64,000 nucleotides of DNA from Maylandia zebra (GCF_041146795.1 NC_135176.1:16379786-16443785), one strand, 5' to 3'. Positions 1 through 22,559 are shown, counted from the stretch's first letter. Notes: generated by a model not told the origin, from the letters alone. Numbers and translations are program-made.

Positions 1-625
1 AGTGGCAAATGTGGCAGTTTCTTTCCATGAGTTCCTTGTGGTACACTTCTTGCAGCACAAACATCTATTTCCATCACTAAACAAGCAACCGCTGTAAAGA
101 ATGTCATTTTATACAGTTCAGCATCTTTACCCTCTTAGAATGGTACTCCGTGTTAATGCGACCATGATGGCATTTTTGAAATGTCACTCATATATAGTGA
201 TTTTTTTCACCTGTTTTTCACCTTTTGTAAATGCGACATACCCTAAATGTAACAACTTCACTCCAGAGCTTTTGGCTTTCTCTGTGTTTAGAACAACCTG
301 AATTTATGACAAAGCTGAAAACATTTTGAGAGAATGGTTTCTGTGGCTCGCTGTTTCTTTTTTTTTCCACTGGTGATGAATTGATTTCTGAATCAAGGTT
401 TTCACCACAGTTAGAATTGCTCCAGTGCCACTGACCAGCTCAAATCTGAACCTTTCTGCTACCCACCAAGGGTTTAGCTCAAAATGGTTCTTGAGAATAG
501 TGACTTTTTCATTAGATGTCATCTCTTTTGGGCCTACTGGACTGCATTAAAGTCCTTAAAATTCCATTTGTGCTTGCCTTTCTTTAGATATGTTGCTATT
601 TTCAAAGAGGTGTTCCACCTATTCA
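1..625 (-). pseudogene. Ty3/gypsy-type gag remnant (decayed)
   Basis: Read on the minus strand, positions about 522-304 encode a stretch containing LKNHFELNPWWVAERFRFE. This resembles the gag core of fish Ty3/gypsy retrotransposons (K02A2.6-like group), where an LK-H-x-P-x-x-AERFRF motif is typical. Towards position 1, after a frame change, a piece with two nearby Cys-His pairs (reading ...NCHICH) fits a broken zinc knuckle. Frameshifts and stops break the frame throughout, so no product is expected. The identification is from memory of the family and was not searched. Nothing recognisable as protease, RT or integrase follows in the window, so this is at most the 3' part of gag at the window edge. 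Confidence 0.5.
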
Positions 626-3600
626 GTGGTTATTGTCCATTTCTCATAAACTTATCAGTTCTTCCAAGAATAGCCACTGTGCTCAGCACCGCAAACAGCA
701 AGTGTTTCTCTATCACCACAAAAAAAAAAATCTTTTATCTTCATCACCAGAGAAGGTAGCCTTCATTCGCTTTACTGGCTCATATCATTCATCAAAGATC
801 AATGCTCATGAACCATATACAACTCTCAAACAGGCCCATGCTCACAGTGGTCCCAAACCCCATATTTACCTTGCAATAACTGTGTAAACAATACATCACA
901 TGCATTCACACAAGCCACATTGACCATTTTCAGAAAATGAAGAGTGCGGACTATCGATCCAAACCTCTCCTTTTTTGTCAGGCTTCTAAATGTGTTTCTA
1001 CACATTTTCCGAAAAATGTAAAACAAATTTCGGGGTTCATTTGTGTCAAGACAGCTTGCGTCCCTGATAACAGAGCAGTTACTTAGTTGATTTCATCTTG
1101 TGATTGGTAGTAAGACCAATCCTGCATCTGTGCCGGAGGAGGAATAATGTACTCTGATGGCACAAAGGATTCAGAAATTACCTCTGTAAATCCTGACCCC
1201 CTGTCAGAGCTAAATATTAGTTATCCACAGTATTCATTTGTTGCAGCTCTGTATGTATGTGTGTGTGTGGGAGCCCGCATTATAGCATTAATTTTCTGTC
1301 TTAAAAGCACAGAATTACCTGAGAGTACTGGGACACGTGTGAGAGTTAATGTGCAGTCAAAAATAAGGCAGGTGTTTTAAAAGCAGACTGGCTTTGCCTT
1401 TAATAAAATGATGATTGCATTCATGAAAGCAAAAGAACACAGTTTTCCTACAGTCGTTCTCATTCTGTCTATTTTACGTATTGACGCTCACCCAGTGCAT
1501 TTAATAAGCTCCGTTATTCAACCCTGATGTTTGTACCATTGGTGCAAATGAAACCTTGACTTCTATAACTTTGCTTTTACAGCTACTGTATCCTGGGGGA
1601 GGAATTTAACATGGCATCACTCCTGCGACACTGCTTAAAGAAGACAGACACTGCCTATACTGCTTCCTTTTACCACAGCCCCCTGCACACAGACAACAAC
1701 TCACCAAGTAACGATATTCGCCTGAAATGAAATCCTTCTTTCTTTTTAACAAACAAATACCTGAAATGATCACAGAGCCTAGCAACAGCTTCCCCTTAAA
1801 GATGAGAGGAATGATTTGATGAGCCTTATGAACCTTTGAGTAGTCAGTATTGATGTAATCTATATTCATCCTGGCCTATTTCAGATACATTGACTGGATC
1901 AGGAAATGTCATTGTATTTCATTAGCATTTATACATGAGTGAACTATGAGCCTACCTTGGCCACAAATAAAGCAGCCTTTTTTGTATCTTACAAGGGGCT
2001 ACAGTGCCCCCAAGTGGTTATTCGATGAATTCCATGTCCCTGCTTGTTTGGAATACAAAATGACAATCAATCTAAATTTGTCTGTACCATTTTTTTTAAA
2101 CTTGTGGGTCTATGACCAGGTCAATGTGGTGTTCCCTGCCTGGTTTAATCGGCTGATAAAGCCTAACTTTTGCTTAAATGTACTTTTATGTTACCAGAGG
2201 ACACAGTGTATTAAGTGAAAACATGGGGTAAAGGTTCCCATAGTAAGAAAGCCCTACATAGCAACAGCCCAAGGCACTGACTCAGGCTCTAAATTCCCCA
2301 AACTGAGCATCCACAGGATTAACTGCAACAAACCCCATTTAGAAGACAACCACACAACCCACAGGACCAAAAGTATCTCCTGCCAATATCAAGCTGCCAT
2401 GGCATGATGGATCAGGGCTTTTTTTTGTGGCTTTTTTATGAGGATCTAACCAATACCCATAGAAACAGGTTTCCAAAGTATGAACATACAAAAAAAATGT
2501 CTTTACATTTTTTTGATTATACAATCCAAAGCTGATCAAGATTCAAAACCAACGTGCTCTTATCGATGTCAGTTATTGTGCGTGAATACCTCACTACATA
2601 CCAGGATCATATGTTTTGTGCTTCGGTGTATATGCGTTAAGGTGAAAAATGGGGCTGTGGGACGTTAAAACTGAAATGCTACAGATAATGGGAAGGTATT
2701 TATCTCCAATTATTGTTTTAATGGCAAAGGGTCATCTTGTCGTTAATTAATCACAACATATCACTCCAGCTTCATCTGCGGTGACACTTTAATTTCAGCA
2801 GTTATTATCACTGCTGCAGTGTCGACTGCACTGTGTCTCTGTAATGGCTCTGTAATGACCCTGACTAACGGCAGCACACATGTCTGGCATTTATTAACGG
2901 AACTGAACATTGTCGAAGTCTCCGGTATGCATCTGCACCATTCAGGACAGAAATAACCTCCTCTCCTTGCCTCCAATGTCCATAATGTGTTTGAGATGCC
3001 ATCATACATACTGTAGCAATCAGGTGCAATTTCAAAGCTAGGCATTTGAAATCTTTCATCTTCTCAAGACTATTTTTCAAAACGCTGTTGTCAGGTAAGT
3101 GAAAGAAATAGTCCAGAGATAATGACTGGTGAACGAAAGTGAGCCAAAATGAAAGGCCTTTCTTTCTTTCTTTCTCTTTTTTAGACATTTGTGAGAAAAG
3201 GGGAGGGGAAAGTCTATCAGCAGTTTCCAACAGGTATTTACTTCTACCTGCAAGGTTATGCATATTTTATTTTGTCCATCTTTCAACCTGTCTATATCCA
3301 AACATGAATTTTAATGCGAATAAGCACTTACTTGTCACAGCTGGAAAAGCACAACTGTCAAAAATCAAGTGTACCAATAACTCACGGCTGTTTGAACAGA
3401 CGCAGAACCCTGAAACGAAAGCAGCTAAATGCAATTCAGCAGTCACTTCATGTATTGTTTCATTTAGTATTTATCATTTTCCCACTGTGACGTTATAAAA
3501 TGGCTGCAGACAAAGATGGCTACAGCCATAGGCTGCCAGTTAGTGACCTCTAATCCTGTTTTGCCTCCTAAATAATGAGCGCTTTTTCAAAAAAATGCAT

Positions 3601-5430
3601 ATTTTCCTTTTGTCTTTCCTGCATGTTTAATTGAAGTTGCAGATGATTTGGCCAAAATATGCAATATGAATCATTCACAACTGGTCAAGTGATACTGTAA
3701 TTGTGTGTATGTGCTTTAGCAGGAGAATGAGCACTCTAATTTGTTTGTTGTTGTTGTTGTTGTTGTTGTTTTATATCAGGCTCTAAATACCACAGATCTT
3801 GATGATGACTAGCAGACAGAGTAACTGTGCATACATGCCTAATGCAAAATGGGCCAAGTCAAATCCATTTTCAGTGCCAAGATGGAACTTTCCTGCTCGT
3901 CTTTGACGCAGCAGAGTAAACTTAGACATTGTCACGCTACACATATACTGTAATAACTGAAAAAATACTAAAAGAAATGAATAAATAAAGATATAAATAA
4001 AAAAAACATATGAGCAAGAGGAGCCTATAGAGCTCATGTTGGAAAAGCAAAATGTATTTGGCACAACACTGCATTCGGATCATTATTCTGATTGCAAAAG
4101 CTGCCAGACAGGTTTCGACTCTCACTGCTCTACCTCCTCTCATAGTCATGATGATCTAAGCCTAAAATCTGTTACCACTGATTTTCAGTTGAGTTCTTCT
4201 GTAATTTGGCATACTTCAAACCTTTTCCCTGTTTCCCTTCCTTGGGAATGGTTTCTTGGCCATGTCTGATTATGCTTTGGAGAAAAGCACCAGAAGTATT
4301 CGCAGGTCCTGTGTCAACTCGTTGCCTGACATTTTCCTATTTTTTTGCTGCAGAATATATACAGAATAAATATATACAGAAATGAAGGGTGGTTCAAATG
4401 TTTTGCAGTGTATACAGGAAAATAAAAGTACAAAACAAAGTGATCAATATTTTTTTCTTAAATCAAAGGTTGGGGAGTTAAGTACTTCAAAGTTAGAGCA
4501 AATGCACCATTTTACATCATTAAGCCCAAATTACATGTGTCCATTGTGGGTGTCTCTGACCTTTCATTTTAACACTTTATATTAGACTGGAGATTGTGGT
4601 ATTTATTGAACTAGAAGACACAATCCCAAACTGAACGCTCCCTTTAAACCCCCTTATGTTGAGACATCTCACCATCAAATAAATGCCCCTCCAAGGATCA
4701 CTCGCCTCTTGTGTTTGTAGGATTTTGTAAACAGTGGCTGTTATCAACTGTTGTTTGCTGGTGGTGTATGTAAAGCTTAAATGGCAATGAAACTGAATGT
4801 GGCCATGGTTTTTCCCATGGCCAAATCTTTGATAAGAAAGGAGTGAGAGATTCACGGCAAGACGTGGGACACAGATATCAAAGGGCGACAATATCAGTGT
4901 ATGGAATCAGTGAAGGCATTCAAAGGCAAATGAGGAGTGGGAGTCTAAGATTAACACCCAGGAAAAGCAGATTAAAATCAACTGTTTAATAACCAAGTGT
5001 CTATGAGATAGGTGTGTTTTTATAAGGTTCTCAATAACATAAGCATTATAATTTATATTTATATGAGGTATGACTTCCAATGGATTTCAGGGAAGGGTGA
5101 AAATATTACAGTGATGAATGAAAAATATTTGCTGTCATAAAACCTAAAGCAGTTGGCTTTCTTCAGTTAATTTACAGGTGAAGACAAAATTATTAGTGGT
5201 TTTATGAAATTTAGTTTTGTCAAAATTTTCCATGCGCTTTTGTTTAATAGAGCTCATTTTCAGCAGAGCGTTTCAAAACATACTGACCTTTTTATTGAGC
5301 CATAGCACAAACCACTGCTGTACACTGATCTGTTTTAACCTTGTAATGCTCAAACCTTGTAAAATCAAGTCAAGACTAACAATGGGCTGTTTTCAATGCT
5401 GGCAGTTTCTTGATCATTAATATGATTGAT
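626..5430. other. Gene-free stretch upstream of paxbp1, no exon recognised
   Basis: No ORF here has family motifs, a convincing exon structure or more than about 130 codons. The longest, at 2,865-3,263 on the minus strand, runs through low-complexity Lys/Glu and looks accidental. A (TTG)n tract lies at 3,740-3,772. The block at about 2,690-3,080 is dense in TAAT/ATTA homeodomain-type cores and lacks repeat character, so it could be a conserved regulatory element, but conservation cannot be seen from one sequence. In mammals C21orf62 and OLIG2 lie on the 5' side of PAXBP1; neither is visible here. Confidence 0.5.
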
Positions 5431-5439
5431 GACCATGAC

Positions 5440-6545
5440 CATTAACCAGTAGCAGTGAGAGTTGGGGAATGGCTGCAATCACAGCATTGTAAGATGGTGA
5501 AAGATGTACCCTTAGGCCCCCTCCTCGATTCAGAGATGGTCTTTCCCTTTTCACATAAATGGCCTCTCCTTGACTCCACGCTCAAACCAACGTTCCTCCT
5601 TGTCCAGGATGTGTACATCCTCATCCTTGAAAGAGTGTCCACTGACTTGTAGGTGTAAATAGACTGCAGAGTCCTGACCTGATGAGGTAGCTCTTCTGTG
5701 TTGTGCCATCCTCTTAGCCAGAGGTTGTTTGATTTCCCCGATGTATAAATCATGGCATCACAATCATGGCATCATCCTCCTGGCACTTAACAGCGTACAC
5801 TATATTACTCTGTTTACGCATCCTTGGGGTGGACCAATTTTTGCCTCAGCATGTTTTGGGGTTTAATAGCCACAGAGACACCATGACACCGAAAGTGTCT
5901 CAGCTTTTCCAATACTCCTGACACATAACGGATCACTAAAGGTTTTCGCTTAGGTAGCAGTTGTCCTTTTCTCTTGGAACGCCTGGAGCATTCTTTAGGT
6001 GCTTCCCAGCTTTGACAAATGTCCAGCTGGGATAACCACATTTACTCAGGGCCTTCTTGATATGATGTTCTTCTGCTTCCCTGGCCGCTGTGTCTGTGGG
6101 GATGATGTTCTCCCTGATGACACCCAGTTTGTTCTCCAGAGGATGATGAGACCCAAACCTTAAATACTGATCCGTATGCATAGGTTTACAGTACAAATCA
6201 ACTTTTAAATGTTCACCATTACTGATGGAAATCTCACAGTCTAAGAAGACTCACCTGCCACTTTTCATATCCTCCCTGATGAATTTGATGTGTTTGTGAA
6301 TCAGTGAATTGGGGCACATCCTGAGATTTGATTTTTACCCAGGTGTCATCCACATACCTGAACCAATGACTTGGTGGTGTTCAAGAGATGACTGGATGAT
6401 TGAGCATGCTTTAAAACAATTCTGATGGAAATTTACAGAATACTGTCCAGTGAGTGAATCTTTCACATGCTGCAGCATGGTCTGTTCATCTGAGGCCTCA
6501 GAGACATGTATCCCACCACACAATCCCACTTGCACACCAATGGAG
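5440..6545 (-). mobile_element. Penelope-like retroelement remnant (RT end plus GIY-YIG domain)
   Basis: On the minus strand, 6,356-6,345 encodes YVDD inside WFRYVDDTWVK, the catalytic motif of a Penelope-like reverse transcriptase. Downstream, at about 6,190-6,130, comes YLRFGSHHPLENKLGVIR, a stretch typical of fish Penelope-like elements. Further on, about 5,900-5,830 matches the linker ending in LRQKLVHPKD. At about 5,740 begins YIGEIKQPLAKRMAQHRRAT, the start of the GIY-YIG endonuclease, followed by a WFERGVKE-like motif near 5,590. Several frameshifts separate these parts, so the copy is dead. Only the 3' half is present and no terminal repeats were found. Confidence 0.8.
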
Positions 6546-7195
6546 GATGTGGCAGGTCATTTCAAATGCAGTGTTGAAAAACTGTTTGCAGCAAAAGTTC
6601 ACTAACGTATATCTGCTAGTTCTGCTAGTGTGACAATTTCAATCTCAGAGGTGAAGCAAGAGGATGTATTTTTAAATGAGATACTGGATCTGCACACAAA
6701 GTGTTGTCCAATGTGACAAATTAAAAGATCACTTCATATTATTCAGGTTTTTGTCACCAGAGATTCCAAGTAGCCACAAAAGCATGAGAGAGAGAGCGAT
6801 TCGTTGAATTCAGAATTCAAAATTAAGGGTGTATTTTGCAACAATAAAGATGGCAGTAAAGGCATAATTTCCAGGAAAAAAGCATTTAAAACCTTATTTG
6901 TGTGCAAAGTCATCACCAGTTATAGTTAATTTAAATAGTGTTTAATCGTTTTTAGATTTTATTTTGTAAAGATTAAGATTTAGACACAATGTAGCAAAAT
7001 CTATAAGTAGCAACATGTTTATCAGAAAGAACACAATATCTGACAATAGACAATATCTAGGTGTAATGAATATTCTATATTTGTGGGACATAAGCTAAGA
7101 TATGAAGTATAATTTCCAAGGGATTTTACTGAACGTAAGAGAAAATATATGTAAAAGTCTTTGCTTGTCAAAAAAAGAAGAAAAAAAATGGTAAA

Positions 7196-7441
7196 ATGGC
7201 ATTCAGTCATCCACCCATTCACACACACATTCACACACTGGTGATGGCAAGTTACATTGTAGCCACAGCTGCCCTGGGGCGCACTGACAGAGGCGAGGCT
7301 GCCAGACACTGGCGCCACTGGGCCCTCTGACCACCACCAGTAGGCAACGGGTGAAGTGTCTTGCCCAACGACACAACGACCGAGACTGTCCGAGCCGGGG
7401 CTCGAACCGGCAACCTTCTGATTACAAGAAGAACATGACAT
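7196..7441 (-). mobile_element. tRNA-derived SINE, minus orientation, 3' truncated
   Basis: On the minus strand the sequence starts at about 7,440 with the end of a tRNA-like head (CAGAAGGTTGCCGGTTCGAG, containing a pol III B box). It continues through the body shared with the copies at 7.9, 14.4 and 37.9 kb, with its CCTACTGGTGGTGGTCAGAG and CGCCTCTGTCAGTGCGCCCC cores. The A-box end and the terminal ACCATTTACCATT are missing or degraded. The open frame through it comes from the repeat and is not a gene. Confidence 0.85.
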
Positions 7442-7908
7442 GATGCCATTTACATGTTTATGTATTTATTGTTATTACTTTTATCCATTCATTTATTAAT
7501 TTTATCATGAAGTTTATGAAGCTCTGGTAAAACATAAACTCGTACAGTAGGTGGCAGTATTCGACCAAATATGTTGAGCTGAGGATAAACAGTATACACC
7601 ATTGTAGATCAAGTCAAGGAGACACTCGGATGATATTAGATAAAATACATTTTTATCCGATATTGTTGGTCCAATAAATTTCTTCATGCTGAGCCTAGGA
7701 AGTCAAAATTTATACATTAAAACAGAAGCGATTTTCAACAGCTTGTTTGTTTGATTCGTACGTTTCTGTGACTCTTTACTGTAACACTTGAGATTTGTTG
7801 CTTTTTCTGTCATTAACAGGGTGTCAGGGGCTGACAAACCATAGTGACACTGCTCTGAGATTATACAACTTTCCATAACATTTCTTTTGGGTTGGTACAG
7901 AACTACAG

Positions 7909-8213
7909 GCGGCGATCGTGGCTCAAGAGTTGGCAGTTTGTCTTGTAATCGGAAGGTTGCCGGTTCGACCCCCAGCTTGGACAGTCTCGGTCGTTGTGTC
8001 CTTGTGCAAGATACTTCACCCGTTGCCTACTGGTGGTGGTCAGAGGGCCCAGTGGCGCCAGTGTCCGGCAGCCCCGCCTCTGTCAGTGCGCCCCAGGGCA
8101 GCTGTGGCACAATGTAGCTTGCCATCACCAGTGTGTGAATGTAGTGTAAAGTGCTTCGGGGTCCTTAGGGATTATGGAAAGCGCTATACAAATACAGACC
8201 ATTTTACCATTAC
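7909..8213 (+). mobile_element. tRNA-derived SINE, full length
   Basis: The element begins with GGCGATCGTGGCTCAAGAGT, whose TGGCTCAAGAGTTGG fits a pol III A box, followed by GGTTCGACCCCC as B box. A family-specific body follows, and the tail ends AAGCGCTATACAAATACAG then CCATTTTACCATT. Related strings ACTACAGGCG before and TTACAGACGA after the element may be a diverged target-site duplication. The encoded-looking ORFs at 7,887-8,229 are repeat-derived. Confidence 0.9.
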
Positions 8214-8639
8214 AGACGACATCAGCTAATTTGGGTGTGCATCAAGTCCTCTGAATGGCTAACTGTGGTATAGTGATGAAAGAAAACAATTTGCTGTTTT
8301 AAAACAACACAAAAAGTTGTTGGCTTTCTAAATTCAACCGACAAGTAAATGATAATATTTTTTAATCCCTGACTTTTTGCGAGACTTGGTTGTGGCCAGC
8401 TCTACCTCCATTTCTTCTGCAGGTGCATGCATGAACTTTGAAGAATGAACTTGCTGAACTTGTCATAGTAAACTGGAGCCAACATATACGGCTCGCTGAT
8501 TTCTGGCTTGCAGTCAGCCATTAAAAGGAGACAAATCAGTAACATCCAGGGGCTGCAGCAGGTTAAAATAAATGATCTAGAACGGCGTTCCAGTTTTTTC
8601 AGTTAATAAGTAAATTTGTAGACATGCAAATGATGTGCA

Positions 8640-8775
8640 TTTAAAGATCTACAAAATACTGTCAAGTGAGTTCATTTTCCACGTGTAGCTGGATGGTCTG
8701 TCCACATGACGCTTCAGGGGCTTTTATGACACTACACAATCCCACCTGCACACATCCTTCTTTCTGTGCTGCACA
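8640..8775 (-). mobile_element. Second Penelope-like fragment, diverged
   Basis: This segment resembles 6,410-6,540 of the Penelope-like remnant. Shared pieces include TACAGAATACTGTC versus TACAAAATACTGTC, the GATGGTCTGT(T/C)CA core and the block with ACACAATCCCAC and TGCACAC. It is a short, independently decayed copy of the RT-encoding part. No catalytic motif is preserved. Confidence 0.55.
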
Positions 8776-8903
8776 TGTCAGTGAGCTTCAGCATCTGCAT
8801 GGCCCTGCTGAAGAGGAGAGAGCAAAAACTAATACAGTACTTCAAACAATATAACAAATATCACCAACAGCACAAAACCAAACACACAAAGTGTTTCCAA
8901 GGA

Positions 8904-9433
8904 AGATCTGTCATGGTCCGGAGTCTGATGACTCCATGTTTATGGTCTGTGTTTTTTAATTTTTTCGAGTTTTGTGGGTTTTGTGTTATTTTTCTTCCAG
9001 TGTTTGGGTGTTCTCTGTGCTCCCCTTGTGTTCATGTCATTTTACTTTGATGGTCCCTTGTCTCATGTCTGTGTCTCTAGCCTTGTCTCCTCTTAGTCTC
9101 GTCAAGTGTGCTCAGTCCCAGCTGTGATCTCCTCCTGTGTCCCATTCCCTCGTTATCCCTCAGTGTGTTTTAGCCCTGTGTTTCTATCTGTCAGTTTCGT
9201 GTCATCCTTTCATGCTGTGTGGGTTTCTCCTGTTGTGCTCCCAGAAATCACCATCCTTAGTTTCCCGGTGTTTTGTTTTTAGTTCCCAGTTTCTAGGTTT
9301 TGGTTTGGTTTTGCAAGTGTTTTTGTGTGACTTTTGCAACAATAAACTAGCCCCCATCAGTTCATCTCCGTGTTTTGAGTTCTGCATTTGGGCCCTTATC
9401 TCCTGCCTGCCACAGCCGTTTCATGACAAGATC
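8904..9433. mobile_element. Solo LTR of a Ty3/gypsy-like retrotransposon with 5-bp TSD
   Basis: The 520-bp element at 8,909-9,428 starts TGTCATGG and ends TTTCATGACA, giving the canonical TG...CA termini with an inverted TGTCATG/CATGACA repeat. It is flanked by identical AGATC at 8,904-8,908 and 9,429-9,433, a 5-bp target-site duplication. An AATAAA lies near 9,341, and the T-rich body resembles fish gypsy LTRs. No internal coding region or second LTR is present, so it is best read as a recombination-derived solo LTR. The 5-bp duplication favours gypsy over copia or DNA-transposon origin only weakly. Confidence 0.85.
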
Positions 9434-10572
9434 ATATCAGTCGAGGAGATAGAGATTTTTTTCAACAGACATCAGTTCTGTACATGATCTGTATGCAAGA
9501 GAGAGAAAGAGAGATGCCACTTTGGATTTAATTTGGAATTTTTGTTTTTGGAACATTTTTAATAGTAATTATGGGCTGTAACTACTAATATATAACTAGC
9601 TTTTAAAAATGTATTTGTGGACAAACAGGACAAATGTAAAGCACTCCTTTGCAAATTTGACAGATTATTCAATAAACACAGTTTTTGACTATTGAAATTA
9701 AAGTTCATCTGAAAAATTGTTCAAAATAACTTTCCGAAAAATCCAAACGTATGGGTGCTGGGCAGCAGGGCTGACTTTGAAGCTTTTATCAGTTTAAAAT
9801 AAACCTAATAATCTTCTGTTTGAATCTTTGTTCTGGAATCTGCTTATATAAAATGCAAATGTATAAAATGTAAGACGCACAAAGAGGACTAAACCTTTGG
9901 ACCAGTACAGCGTTCATCTGACCACAATGCATCCACAACGAGCACAAATCTGCTGTAGTTATTATGTCACTTATTTCTTAGTGAGACATTTTCCACCGTG
10001 GCCCCTCTACACCGGGATTTACTGAACTACACTTTAACTCATCTGAACATCTAGTATATGAACAACAGTTCACCAATCTGAAATTAACTCATGAGTGGAA
10101 AAATGTAATACTAGTGTGGGAAGCAGAAAGGTACTGTTTCTGAAAAACATGTAGCAGAAGACTATAGAATAATTTGGAGGATAATAATAAAGTAATGACA
10201 ATGTCATTGAGTTTGTAGCACAAAACTAATAAGAAAGTAAGTACATTTATTCATATAGTAAATGACCGGTGATTCACATCAAAATAAAACTAACAATAAA
10301 AGGAAAACATACAATATAAAGCAGCAAAACCAACAGAGAAGCACAAATAATTAGAAGTAGGTTAAGATGTTCACCATCACCTGTCTAGAACACTGTTTAT
10401 TACTAACTGTAAAAATGACAGTGAAGAACATCCTGACTTGTGGAGCAGGGTGGTGAATACAGGTCTGCAAAGTTAGGACATGTAGAGGGGCAACATTAAA
10501 GATTTGCATTAAAGGGAGAACCTGATACACAGATTCCGTCAGGAGACTAACACAACTGGACACACCACAGAC
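9434..10572. other. AT-rich intergenic stretch, nothing recognised
   Basis: No ORF with gene-like properties and no clear repeat was seen. The sequence is AT-rich with short A/T runs. Confidence 0.4.
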
Positions 10573-11455
10573 CAGGGGTCGGCAACCTTTATGTGACACA
10601 ACTCCCTGTCTTGGACCCCGGCACGACACACACAGACATAGTCAGTGTTGCGGGGCAAGTGAGGGTTTTATTTTATTTTATTTTTTCAGCAATTACTTTT
10701 CAGCCATCGTGTCTCTGGCTCAGGTCTCCCTCTCTTCGGACCCCACGAGCTACTAAAACAGGGAAGACAGTCAGTCAGTTGATCCAACCTGCCCTGACAG
10801 CTTTCCTGGCACATGCCCCCGAACCCACAGCACTACCCCACCTCGCGGAGCCACAGACCAAAAGCAGTTCTTGAAGAAAAAGAAGTGTAGCTCATATAAT
10901 GAAGGTAACACAGTCTTTTAAGTATAAATTAGCATGCCACAATTACTTATATTTAAAGCACTAATTGATAGTGATTTAAAATCACATGTGACTCCGCAGT
11001 GTAAAGTTACAATTTTTCTACTTTAACTTTGTATTTTTATTATAATAAAAAAAGGTTTTAGCTTTTTATTGAACAATTAGGAAGTGACAGAAAAAAGTAT
11101 TAAGGCCTAGCTTGAAAGAAAGTGGCCAAAGAGTTAAGAAGGCCACTCTATGCAAATTAAATCAAATTTACTGTCAGTACAGCAATTTGTTAAATTAAAC
11201 AGACTGTTTAAAATTGGACACTGTGTCAGTAGGCACATCATTTGACGTAGGCACATAAAAGTCAGCTAGGTTGCCCAATTTTATAGCTGGACAAGAATCA
11301 CAAAAAATCATAATAAAAAAAAATTTAACAGTTTTTTTTAATTATTATTACATATTAATATTATAAATATTATTTTTTGCCTCGTTCTTTGTCAGAATTA
11401 CACTGAACTGCTGGAAAAACCTAAAAGAGCCGCATGCGGTTCAGGACGCGGGACA
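10573..11455. mobile_element. hAT-like DNA transposon remnant
   Basis: The left end CAGGGGTCGGCAACCTTTAT matches the terminal inverted repeat style of hAT elements. The right end near 11,425-11,455 holds AAAGAGCCGCATGCGGTTC, the subterminal GCCGCATGCGGC palindrome that lies just inside the right end of this group, although the final TIR is degraded. The interior has no transposase ORF, so this is non-autonomous or deleted. It ends about 290 bp before the paxbp1 start codon. Confidence 0.65.
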
Positions 11456-11559
11456 ATAGCTAGTTAAAACTACAAAGGAGGCAGTATTTCAAAAGTCCTT
11501 TCAGTGGAGAAAGGACAATAACTCCCGAGAAACACCGAAGAAGAATCGGTTGCCTGACA

Positions 11560-11743
11560 GCGAAACAGCCAATCACAGCCAAGGAAAGACAGCCGTCTAG
11601 CACCGCGGCATCCACTGCACACCTCTCTGAAAGAAAATGGCTGACATGGTGTGTGGTTGTGACATCTTTCGGCTCGAGTTACATTTTTAAGATGAACCGT
11701 GTTTGTACGTGCACTGTTGCATTTAGCTGGTAAACTAAAAAAA
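11560..11743 (+). promoter_or_regulatory. paxbp1 promoter / 5' leader with two upstream ORFs
   Basis: A CCAAT motif lies at about 11,568 (AGCCAATCACAGCC). The leader holds two short upstream ORFs that both end before the main start. ATG at 11,637 gives 17 codons and a TAA at 11,688-11,690. ATG at 11,692 gives 13 codons and a TAA at 11,731-11,733, eleven bases before the main ATG. The transcription start was not determined, so whether both uORFs are in the mRNA is an inference. Confidence 0.5.
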
Positions 11744-21807
<10,064 letters not shown>

Positions 21808-22329
21808 AGGAGAAGCAACTTTTCATCCGGATTACAGATCACTAAATGGGATTCCCAGAGAAGGGATGTGTCACCCAGCTTAATAACTCAACAACTGAGA
21901 CCATGACTGAAAAAAAGATCTTGTAAATATTGTATATATTGTATTGTATAGAAAGGTGTGTTTATACTGATGCTGAAATTAGGCCTTGTATTGTCAGCTC
22001 AAAGAGACTGTTCACTGCTGGCAATATTTTAAATGTGTAGAAGTTCTTGACATGGATTATTTTTTGAGACTGATTCCTGAATGAACACTATTCACTCCAA
22101 CTCTGTACAGCAGACTCATCTTTGCCATACGAGCTAAAAGGTCAGATGCACGCAGGCAAAGAATGGTATCCAACTTTTGTTTCCTAACAGTCCAGATGTG
22201 ATCTTTCTGTGATCCCTGCTTCATCCTGTTAGTATTCCTCACACCTCTCTGTTTAAATGCTCTTTAAGAATCTGAGGGCTTTGTTTTCAGCTTTGCAAGA
22301 ATTCTGTTTTAGCCGTTTATTTGCCTGTA

Positions 22330-22335
22330 AATAAA
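22330..22335 (+). terminator. Polyadenylation signal of paxbp1 (AATAAA)
   Basis: AATAAA follows the paxbp1 stop codon by about 520 bp. It is the only canonical signal in the first 600 bp of 3' flank, and the plausible 3' UTR 21,808-22,350 has no other gene-like content. Confidence 0.7.
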
Positions 22336-22559
22336 ATGAACATTTGAATGATTCTGTCTTGCTGCCATTAAGCAACAACTGTCCCTCACGATGTCGTGTT
22401 TTATGTAAGTATTATGATCATAAAAGAACAATCCAAACTTACACCCAGTGTTCTTCACCGTAGGGTTTTTAAAACTACAATATCTCTTTAAACTTGGGGG
22501 AAATGGGTATCACTGATTTATTTAAAATGATAACATGGAAAACGTTTTCAAAAAATTGC

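Noticed and set aside
2865..3263. 132-codon minus-strand ORF
   Set aside because: Low-complexity Lys/Glu stretch from (CTTT)n, no motif, no exon structure or homology recognised.
7918..7970. tRNA gene suggested by A and B boxes
   Set aside because: The boxes belong to a SINE head with a long unrelated body and the known tail; the cloverleaf is not intact.
7887..8229. Overlapping ORFs with GDRGSRVGSL-type translations, also at 7.2 and 14.4 kb
   Set aside because: The same translations recur wherever the SINE occurs; they are repeat-derived and not genes.
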